Translations under genes and position numbers: made by a program
Assembly (NCBI GenBank): GCA_003446315.1
Contig: DMBA01000290.1
Span: forward strand, 1 to 10,599
Origin: Ruminococcus sp.
GTDB lineage: Bacteria; Bacillota; Clostridia; Oscillospirales; Ruminococcaceae
Direction: 5' to 3'
Length of the DNA stretch: 10,599 nucleotides
Shown: piece after piece, positions 5,360 to 10,599 of the stretch
Position numbering within the stretch: position 1 is the stretch's first letter
Layout: each line of letters opens with the position of its first letter
Notes under the pieces: generated by a model
The model's database searches: none
What the model was told of the DNA's origin: nothing
The model's input: the letters and a program-made list of their open reading frames with translations, nothing else

Positions 5360-6241
5360 TCATTCGATCCGGATCTCGCCGCCCATTGTGACCGGTGTAA
5401 CCGGATTTGAGCCAATATCATTCATGCTGACGATCGCAGTTGTGAACGTATAGACTGTTCCGGGCTCTGCATCATCCGGAATATCGAAATAGCAGGTATA
5501 CAAAGCGCCGTCTTTGGTGCTGTCTGCGGTGCCGAATGATGCAAAGCCAACGATCCGCTGTTCTGCGCCGTAGCTGCAAATTGCGGTCAGTCCGTCGGCT
5601 GCCTCGCCGAGTGTATAACGCAGTTTATCATTATCCATGACCGGTCTGATCGCGGGATCATGGAAAAGCTGGATGCCCGATGTCAGGAAGCCGGGATTGT
5701 TCCAGAACTGCACCGACACAGCGACATTCTTTTCGCCCGGATGTGCCGTAATTTTACCGACACCGATCGTCGGCTCAGAACCGACTTCATAGCCGGTATC
5801 GCCGCCTGTCTGCGCAGCCGGTTCCTGCTGCTGTCCGCCGGAACCGTTATTCTGCGGCGGCGTGGTATTCTGCACATTCTGCTGCGTACCGGCTTCACCG
5901 GAAGGCGCAGTCTGTCCGCCCTGCTGCGGTGTTTCTGCATTGCCGTTTCCCTGCTGACTGTTCGCATCAGCCGGCGTTTCTGCATCGGAAACAGATGTAC
6001 CTTCTGCATTTGTTTGAGCCGGATCTGCCGCTTTTGTTTCAGCAGCATCGCCGGCAGCGGTCGTTTCATCCGCAGAACCGGACGTTCCGTCAGCAGAATC
6101 GGTTGTCTGTGCATCAGCGGAAACGGTCGTTTCGGCACCGGAGCTGCCGGAATCCTCGGCGGTGGTGGGTTTGCCGCAGCCGCTGCACATCAGCAGCAGC
6201 GCAGCCATCATAGCGGTTATTTTATATGTATGCTGTTTCAT
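5360..6241 (-). CDS. Lipoprotein with disordered stalk and C-terminal cohesin-like domain
   Basis: This 293-residue protein has a lipoprotein signal (MKQHTYKITAMMAALLLMCSGC) with candidate lipidated Cys at 22 or 19. A low-complexity Ala/Thr/Ser/Glu/Gln/Gly stalk (about 25-150) follows, then one compact domain (about 155-293). That domain has cohesin features: VGKITAHPGEKNVAVSVQF with NNPGF opening the first strands, QLFHDPAIRP, DGALYTCYFDIPDDAEPGT, and a closing GGEIRIE strand. Cohesins bind dockerins on cellulosomal enzymes, so this would be a membrane-anchored receptor. Dockerin binding is inferred; related jelly-roll folds also occur in other surface proteins. The ATG at 6241 has AAAGGAG (6252-6258) upstream; an ATG at 6292 would overlap the DUF58 gene and spoil the signal peptide. 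It starts 22 nt after the DUF58 stop, so it is the third gene of that operon. There is no LPXTG sorting motif. Confidence 0.75.
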   Translation of the reverse strand: MKQHTYKITAMMAALLLMCSGCGKPTTAEDSGSSGAETTVSADAQTTDSADGTSGSADETTAAGDAAETKAADPAQTNAEGTSVSDAETPADANSQQGNGNAETPQQGGQTAPSGEAGTQQNVQNTTPPQNNGSGGQQQEPAAQTGGDTGYEVGSEPTIGVGKITAHPGEKNVAVSVQFWNNPGFLTSGIQLFHDPAIRPVMDNDKLRYTLGEAADGLTAICSYGAEQRIVGFASFGTADSTKDGALYTCYFDIPDDAEPGTVYTFTTAIVSMNDIGSNPVTPVTMGGEIRIE

Positions 6242-6263
6242 AAAAACAGAACTCCTTTCGATA

Positions 6264-7361
6264 TCATGCTGAGATCGCAATATGATAAACATTCCGCTGC
6301 GTCAGATCATTCGGCAGCGGTCTGAGCGACAACACCGTAATGCGGGCATCGGCTTCGGCACATCGCAGAATCGCTGCCGTGGGCTGAGCCGTAATCACCA
6401 GAATTGCCGCGGTTGGATCGCGGTTGACGCATTGCAGCAGTAAATGCTCGAATTTGCACGCAATTTCATCTGTCAATGCAGCAAGCAGCCGCAAATGACC
6501 GGTCAATGCATCTGCATCATTGCCAAAACGTGTTTCGGCAGGCTGACCGTTCAGAAGCGTATTGGCAGCAAACCGCACCGGAATGCGCATCGCTGCTGCT
6601 TTTCCGAGATAAGCTGCACAAAGCCGCACCGCATTCTCATAAACGGCACGGTCGGAAACACGGTCACGATCCGTTTCCCGCGTTTCCAGATTCAGCAGGA
6701 TCGTCATGCCGGGCACGGCTGTTTCCTGATACTGCCAGACCATCAGGTTTTCAGAACGTGCAGAAGCGGTTTGACAAATATCCCGCACAGGATCTCCGTC
6801 AGTATATTGCCGGATGCCGCAGATTGCAAAGCGATCCGGGATCAGATTGCGGTTCCGGAGCATATCTCCGGTCAACTGCTGCGGAAGGATCGGGGGCAAA
6901 CCGATCTCCCGGACTGCGGGCAGCACAGTCAGGAAGGCTTCCGCTTCGGGATATGGCTTGGAAAGCTCCATTGTCCCGAACAGGTCACTTATGAGAATCA
7001 CCGCATGCGACACCGAAAAGATCCCGCGTTTTGTGCAGGTCACTTTCCAGCGCCTTTCTATTTTCCGGTACGGAAACAGACAGAAAAAGCTCGATATAAA
7101 CCGGGTATCTTCTGACACAGCCGACTGCTCCGATGCGATCAGCAAAGATGCATGCGTCGTCAGCTCCGCCTTGACCCACGGCAGCGGGATGGGCTTCCTG
7201 CTGCATATCGTTTCTGTCAGGGTGACTGTGTCGCCTTCTGTTGCTTCCGGTACTGAAAAAGCAAGAGAATAGGTCAGTTCGCTGTAACCGAACCGACGGA
7301 TCAGAAGCTGCGTGCAGAGAACGACTGCGCCGATCAGAAGCAGCAGCAGAATCAGGATCAT
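6264..7361 (-). CDS. DUF58-domain membrane protein, partner of MoxR
   Basis: This 365-residue protein has a hydrophobic N-terminal membrane segment (about 1-20) followed by a beta-rich region (30-130, ending RGIF... LISDLFGT, a usual DUF58 stretch). The DUF58 core holds the conserved Y-x2-GD-x2-R motif (YTDGDPVRDI, 186-195) and ASARSENLMVWQY (199-211). The normally conserved Trp of the IDWKxSAR block is replaced here (DICQTASAR). A von Willebrand A-like fold is expected for the C-terminal half. DUF58 proteins are almost always encoded beside MoxR ATPases and are thought to help assemble or fold envelope complexes, but no biochemical activity is established. The start codon overlaps the moxR stop as ATGA, implying translational coupling. 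The usual third partner (transglutaminase-like or VWA protein) is missing; a cohesin-like lipoprotein occupies that place. Confidence 0.88.
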   Translation of the reverse strand: MILILLLLLIGAVVLCTQLLIRRFGYSELTYSLAFSVPEATEGDTVTLTETICSRKPIPLPWVKAELTTHASLLIASEQSAVSEDTRFISSFFCLFPYRKIERRWKVTCTKRGIFSVSHAVILISDLFGTMELSKPYPEAEAFLTVLPAVREIGLPPILPQQLTGDMLRNRNLIPDRFAICGIRQYTDGDPVRDICQTASARSENLMVWQYQETAVPGMTILLNLETRETDRDRVSDRAVYENAVRLCAAYLGKAAAMRIPVRFAANTLLNGQPAETRFGNDADALTGHLRLLAALTDEIACKFEHLLLQCVNRDPTAAILVITAQPTAAILRCAEADARITVLSLRPLPNDLTQRNVYHIAISA

Positions 7362-8329
7362 ACTTTGGGTACCTCTGTTGTATCCAACAGCTCTGCCGTG
7401 AGCTGCTCAGCGGCATGGGGATCATTCAGCAAGCCGCCCGCTGTTTGCAGACGATGCGTACAGACAGCCGGAAAAACGGCTTTCACATCATCCGGCAGCA
7501 GATAATCTCTCCCCTGCATGGCTGCAACCGCCTGTGCTGCATGCCGCAGCGCCAGAACAGCTCTGGTACTGAGCCCGAAGCGGATCTTCGGATGACGGCG
7601 GGATGCATCTGCCAGATCAAGCATATAATGCAGCACATCATCCGATGCGGAGACTGTTCTGACTGCACGCTGAATCTGACAAATCTGTTCAGGCGATGTC
7701 ACCGGTTTCAAGGCATCCAACGGATCAGCGCACTGTCTGCCGCGCAAAATCTCGCACTCTGCCGCACGATCGGGCTGTCCCATTGTCAAACGCATGAAAA
7801 AGCGGTCAAGCTGGGCTTCCGGCAGCGGAAAAGTACCCTGTAATTCAATCGGATTTTGCGTTGCAATGACCAGAAACGGCTCCGGCAGCGCATACTGCTT
7901 TCCGCCGCAGGTCACCTGCCGTTCCGCCATGCATTCCAGCAGACCCGACTGTGAACGCGGTGCCATCCGGTTGATCTCATCGGCAAGCAGAAGATTCGTG
8001 AAGACCGGCCCGCGCCGGAAGGTCATTTCACGGGTACCATCCGGTTTCTGCATCAGCATTTCAAATCCGGTCAGATCCGCCGGCATCAGATCGGGCGTGC
8101 ACTGGACACGCGCACTTTCACAACCGGTCAGGATCGCAAATGCCTTTACCAGCGTTGTTTTTCCGGTTCCGGGCAGATCTTCCAGCAGAACATGTCCGCC
8201 GCAAAAGACTGCGGCTGTCAGCATCCGGACTGTGTGGTCTGCGCCGTGAATCACCGTTTTGGCAGCGGCTGTCAGTTGTCCTGAGATCTCCGGTATGCCG
8301 GAAAGCGGGAAAATTGGTTGTTCAGACAT
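7358..8329 (-). CDS. MoxR-family AAA+ ATPase
   Basis: This 323-residue ATPase belongs to the MoxR/RavA clade, chaperone-like motors that act on envelope or metal-enzyme complexes. Visible motifs are Walker A DLPGTGKTT (51-59), Walker B LLLADEINR (113-121), sensor 1 IATQNP (155-160), LPEAQLDRF (169-177) with the MoxR arginine region, and sensor 2 GLSTRA (252-257). The C-terminal lid helices follow. The length is normal for the family. The ATG at 8329 is chosen over a GTG at 8338 because AGAGGTG lies 7 nt before the ATG and would abut the GTG. It is the first gene of the moxR-DUF58-lipoprotein operon and has a near-consensus promoter 45 nt upstream. It is transcribed divergently from the GH9 gene. 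Confidence 0.95.
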   Translation of the reverse strand: MSEQPIFPLSGIPEISGQLTAAAKTVIHGADHTVRMLTAAVFCGGHVLLEDLPGTGKTTLVKAFAILTGCESARVQCTPDLMPADLTGFEMLMQKPDGTREMTFRRGPVFTNLLLADEINRMAPRSQSGLLECMAERQVTCGGKQYALPEPFLVIATQNPIELQGTFPLPEAQLDRFFMRLTMGQPDRAAECEILRGRQCADPLDALKPVTSPEQICQIQRAVRTVSASDDVLHYMLDLADASRRHPKIRFGLSTRAVLALRHAAQAVAAMQGRDYLLPDDVKAVFPAVCTHRLQTAGGLLNDPHAAEQLTAELLDTTEVPKV

Positions 8330-8373
8330 TTGTCTCACCTCTCACTGAAATGGAAATCGGATAGAACATATAT

Positions 8374-8402
8374 AGTATAGCACGAACGGCTTGTTTTGTC
8401 AA
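8374..8402 (-). promoter_or_regulatory. Near-consensus promoter of the moxR operon
   Basis: On the minus strand TTGACA (8402-8397) and TATACT (8379-8374) are exactly 17 bp apart. Transcription would begin near 8367, about 38 nt before the moxR start codon. It differs from consensus only in the -10 box (TATACT for TATAAT). Confidence 0.82.
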
Positions 8403-8495
8403 ATACCTTCCGTTTCGGTTCGCTGTATACTATATGTATAATAACGATGCATTTCAACCGGCAAACCGCAACTTTTCGAATACTTAACGAAATAT

Positions 8496-8531
8496 TTTCG
8501 CAATATTTGGGGATATAATTATCTTGCGAAA
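8496..8531. repeat. Inverted repeat flanking a -10-like box, possible operator
   Basis: TTTCGCAA (8496-8503) and TTGCGAAA (8524-8531) are perfect complements separated by 20 bp. The spacer contains TATAAT at 8514-8519. An adjacent overlapping palindrome CGAAA-TAT-TTTCG lies at 8488-8500. The arrangement suits a regulator binding across a promoter, but no matching -35 box was found and no regulator is identified. Confidence 0.4.
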
Positions 8532-8673
8532 TACGAACTTTGTGCAGAATTATAAAATGCACACTTTGTTTTTAGACATATTGCTCAACGAAAAACTGCC
8601 GAAAATGCGAATTGTTTAATGTTTGTTCATCATTTATTCATTATTTATCCATATACTACGTTCTGTTTTAGGA

Positions 8674-8699
8674 TATAATGAAAGTGTCGGGATTCCGAC
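8674..8699 (+). promoter_or_regulatory. Candidate GH9 promoter -10 box with 5'-terminal mRNA hairpin
   Basis: TATAAT lies at 8674-8679, without a recognisable -35 at the usual distance. Start of transcription at about 8686 would place the hairpin GTCGG-GATT-CCGAC (8686-8699) at the very 5' end of a leader of about 73 nt. Such a hairpin could protect the mRNA. The start site is predicted from spacing only. Confidence 0.45.
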
Positions 8700-8758
8700 C
8701 CAAAAATTAGAGGGATTTTTGGAAGCAATTTTAATTTTATCGAGAGGGGTTTTCTGTT

Positions 8759-10599
8759 ATGAAAAAGCGCATTCTTCAAAAAATAGGCGCTGTATGTACC
8801 AGTGCGGTTCTCTCCACGACTGCTCTGTTTGCAACCAACAGCGTATCCACCCTGCCCGCAAAGGCAGCAGACACCGATAACTATGCAAAACTGCTGCAGT
8901 ACAGCCTGTACTTCTATGACGCAAATATGTGCGGTCAGAACTCTGACTGCGCGATCGAATGGCGCGGTTCCTGCCATACCAGCGACGAGGTCGTCGGCGG
9001 CTATCACGATGCAGGTGACCATGTCATGTTCGGTCTGCCGCAGGGCTACGCAGCAAGTACACTCGGCTGGATCTACTATGAATATAAGGATACTTATAAT
9101 AAACTCGGTCTGACTGACCACTACAAGACCATCTCCAAGCACTTCACCGATTTCTTCAAGAAGAGCACCATCCTGAGCGGCAACAGCGTTTCCAAGTTCC
9201 TTTATCAGAAGGGCGAAGGCAATGATGACCATATGTACTGGGGCGCACCGGAAAACCAGAACAGAAACCAAATGTACTGGACAACCAACGGCGCAAGTGA
9301 TATCGCTGCGGAATATGCGGCTGCACTCGCTCTGGATTACATCAACTTCGGCGATGAAGAGTCTCTGAAATATGCAAAGGCTCTCTATCAGTTCTCCTGC
9401 CAGCACAATCAGGTCGCAAGAGAAGGCGTGCAGGGCTTCTATCTGAGCAATGACGCGAAAACTTCCGATGACCAGGCATGGGCTGCTGCATGGCTCCATA
9501 TCGCTACCAAGGACGGCAGCTACCTCAACGATGCAAAATCCAAGGTCACACAGTATCTCGGCTGGGCACACGCATGGGGCAACACCGACCTCGGTGCGGC
9601 TGCTGTCATCGCTGAGATCACAAATGACTGGAGCAAGGTCAACGGCTATCTCAACTCCGTATGCACCGGCAACAATTACCTCTGCATGGACGGCTGGGGC
9701 AGCGCACGCTATAACTGCTCGATGCAGTTCGTTTCCCTCGTTGCATCCAAGCACTCCAACGCGAATTTCTCAAGCTGGGCAAAGGGTCAGATGAACATGA
9801 TCCTCGGTCAGAACCAGTGGAACACTTCCTTTGTCGTCGGCTGGGATAACACTTCCCCGACACACTGCCACCACAGAGCTGCTTCCGGTTTGTCTGATGC
9901 AAACACCGATCAGCCCAATAAGTATGTGCTCGTCGGCGCACTTGTCGGCGGCCCTAACAAGAACGGCTACTACGCTGATAAGCGCGATGAATATGAGACA
10001 AACGAAGTCGCACTGGATTATCAGGTCGGTCTGGTCGGCGCTGCTGCTGCACTGTATGATGTTTACGGCACAGGCTCCACCGTCACCTCGATTCCCGGTG
10101 TCAAGAGCGGCAGCGTGATCCCAACACCCGGCACAACCACGACACAGGATCCCGGCACTCCCACCACCACGACCACTCCGGCTCCGACTCCGGGCGGTCA
10201 GAAGAATGCAACCTATACCGGCGGCGACGGCACATGGAATATTGATGTTTCCGGCGCTACTAAGCTCACCCTGACTCTGAAAACCAACTCCAATGATACC
10301 GAAACAAACGGCCGCTTCACTGTAAACGGCGAAGATACCAGATGGGAAGCAACTCCGAACAACGGCGTTTATACCGTTGAATTCAATGTTCCGTCCGGCG
10401 CAAGCAATGTGACCTTCCAGGTCTGGTGGCCGACCAGCTCTACCCTTGAGAGCGCTGTTCTCACCATGAGTGGTTCGCCTGCTGTGACCACCACCACAAC
10501 AACCAAGACCACCACAACTACTACTACAACTACCACAACTTCTACTACGCCCAGACCCACGACCACCACGACCACCACGACCACAACAACAACGACACC
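8759..10599 (+). CDS. Secreted GH9 endoglucanase (cellulase), 3' end beyond the window
   Basis: The frame stays open for 613 codons to the window end. A signal peptide (1-36, cleavage likely after AKA at 34-36) precedes a glycoside hydrolase family 9 module (about 40-437). GH9 enzymes cut beta-1,4-glucan with inversion. Catalytic signatures are GGYHDAGDHVMF (80-91), where Asp84 and Asp87 activate water; SFVVGW... HCHHRAASG (357-377); and DEYETNEVALDYQ (410-422), where Glu416 is the proton donor. A Pro/Thr linker (about 452-480) follows. Next is a beta-rich module of about 90 residues (483-572), with GGDGTWNIDVSGATKLTLTL and VTFQVWW, probably a carbohydrate-binding module; a CBM79-like identity is possible but unproven. 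An almost pure Thr tract (577-613) follows and leads out of the window, where a dockerin would be expected in this group. The ATG has GAGAGGGG 9 nt upstream. It faces away from the moxR/cohesin operon. Confidence 0.95.
   Translation, partial: MKKRILQKIGAVCTSAVLSTTALFATNSVSTLPAKAADTDNYAKLLQYSLYFYDANMCGQNSDCAIEWRGSCHTSDEVVGGYHDAGDHVMFGLPQGYAASTLGWIYYEYKDTYNKLGLTDHYKTISKHFTDFFKKSTILSGNSVSKFLYQKGEGNDDHMYWGAPENQNRNQMYWTTNGASDIAAEYAAALALDYINFGDEESLKYAKALYQFSCQHNQVAREGVQGFYLSNDAKTSDDQAWAAAWLHIATKDGSYLNDAKSKVTQYLGWAHAWGNTDLGAAAVIAEITNDWSKVNGYLNSVCTGNNYLCMDGWGSARYNCSMQFVSLVASKHSNANFSSWAKGQMNMILGQNQWNTSFVVGWDNTSPTHCHHRAASGLSDANTDQPNKYVLVGALVGGPNKNGYYADKRDEYETNEVALDYQVGLVGAAAALYDVYGTGSTVTSIPGVKSGSVIPTPGTTTTQDPGTPTTTTTPAPTPGGQKNATYTGGDGTWNIDVSGATKLTLTLKTNSNDTETNGRFTVNGEDTRWEATPNNGVYTVEFNVPSGASNVTFQVWWPTSSTLESAVLTMSGSPAVTTTTTTKTTTTTTTTTTTSTTPRPTTTTTTTTTTTTT
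10487..10599 (+). repeat. ACN-codon repeat encoding a polythreonine linker
   Basis: Thirty-seven consecutive codons are nearly all Thr, broken only by Lys, Ser and a Pro-Arg-Pro island. All four ACN codons are used in irregular order, so protein composition rather than a simple DNA repeat seems to be conserved. It acts as a flexible, probably O-glycosylated, spacer between modules. It continues to the window edge. Confidence 0.85.

Larger units (their letters stand above)
8403..8758. other. AT-rich divergent intergenic region between moxR and the GH9 gene
   Basis: This stretch of about 350 bp holds no credible gene. It is much more AT-rich than its neighbours. It contains several TATAAT-like boxes (8437-8442, 8514-8519, 8674-8679), an inverted repeat around one of them, a cluster of CGAA words between 8477 and 8611, and the GH9 leader. 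The ribosome binding site GAGAGGGG (8742-8749) lies 9 nt before the GH9 ATG. Confidence 0.7.

Noticed and set aside
5660..6325. A 221-codon plus-strand reading frame opposite the cohesin-like lipoprotein gene
   Set aside because: It is a shadow of the Ala/Thr-rich stalk, low in complexity, with no start signals; the minus-strand gene has a lipobox and ribosome binding site.
8645..9754. A 369-codon minus-strand reading frame opposite the GH9 gene
   Set aside because: It is antisense to a well-supported GH9 catalytic domain. Its composition is a by-product of GH9 codon bias, and no family signature is visible.
10369..10584. Polyvaline minus-strand reading frame at the right end
   Set aside because: It is the reverse complement of the threonine-codon tract in the GH9 linker.
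10487..10599. Possible CRISPR-like or tandem DNA repeat in the ACN tract
   Set aside because: There are no regular repeat units or spacers. The periodicity is that of threonine codons inside an open reading frame.

Overview
The window looks like a chromosomal segment from a fibre-degrading Ruminococcus-type Firmicute (Oscillospiraceae; close to the R. flavefaciens / R. champanellensis style of genome). This rests on the secreted GH9 cellulase with very long threonine linkers, a cohesin-like domain, Gram-positive lipoprotein and signal-peptide features, AGGAGG-type ribosome binding sites, and several near-perfect TTGACA-N17-TATAAT promoters. The species assignment is inference; no rRNA is present.

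Layout from left to right. Positions 1-262 hold two tandem tRNA-Tyr(GUA) genes with a hairpin terminator between them and another behind them. From 310 a consensus promoter drives a membrane-anchored NodB-type polysaccharide deacetylase (386-1294), closed by a strong terminator. Next comes a biotin block: birA (1365-2345, bifunctional biotin ligase/repressor) and bioY (2478-3062, biotin uptake S-component). Between them one 16-bp inverted repeat serves at once as birA terminator, apparent BirA operator, and carrier of the bioY -35 box. A bidirectional terminator (3079-3114) separates bioY from the minus-strand half.

On the minus strand, read from right to left, a TTGACA-N17-TATACT promoter (8374-8402) precedes moxR (AAA+ ATPase), a DUF58 protein (ATGA overlap with moxR) and, 22 nt later, a lipoprotein with a low-complexity stalk and a cohesin-like domain. 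Acylphosphatase follows after a 104-bp gap containing a strong hairpin. Then come an ECF sigma factor and its probable membrane-spanning anti-sigma factor (3117-4885). The sigma gene is preceded by a typical ECF-class promoter (TGTAAC-N16-CGAT), suggesting autoregulation.

On the plus strand, divergent from moxR across about 430 bp of AT-rich DNA, a GH9 endoglucanase begins at 8759 and runs off the end at 10599. It has a signal peptide, the GH9 catalytic module, a Pro/Thr linker, a beta-rich module that is probably carbohydrate binding, and a nearly pure threonine tract. A C-terminal dockerin is likely beyond the window but is not seen.

Working together: the most coherent theme is the cell surface and cellulose use. 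There is a secreted GH9 enzyme, a lipid-anchored cohesin-like receptor made in one operon with a MoxR/DUF58 pair, a membrane-anchored deacetylase, and an ECF sigma/anti-sigma pair with an extracytoplasmic sensor domain. The birA-bioY pair is a self-contained biotin-homeostasis module.
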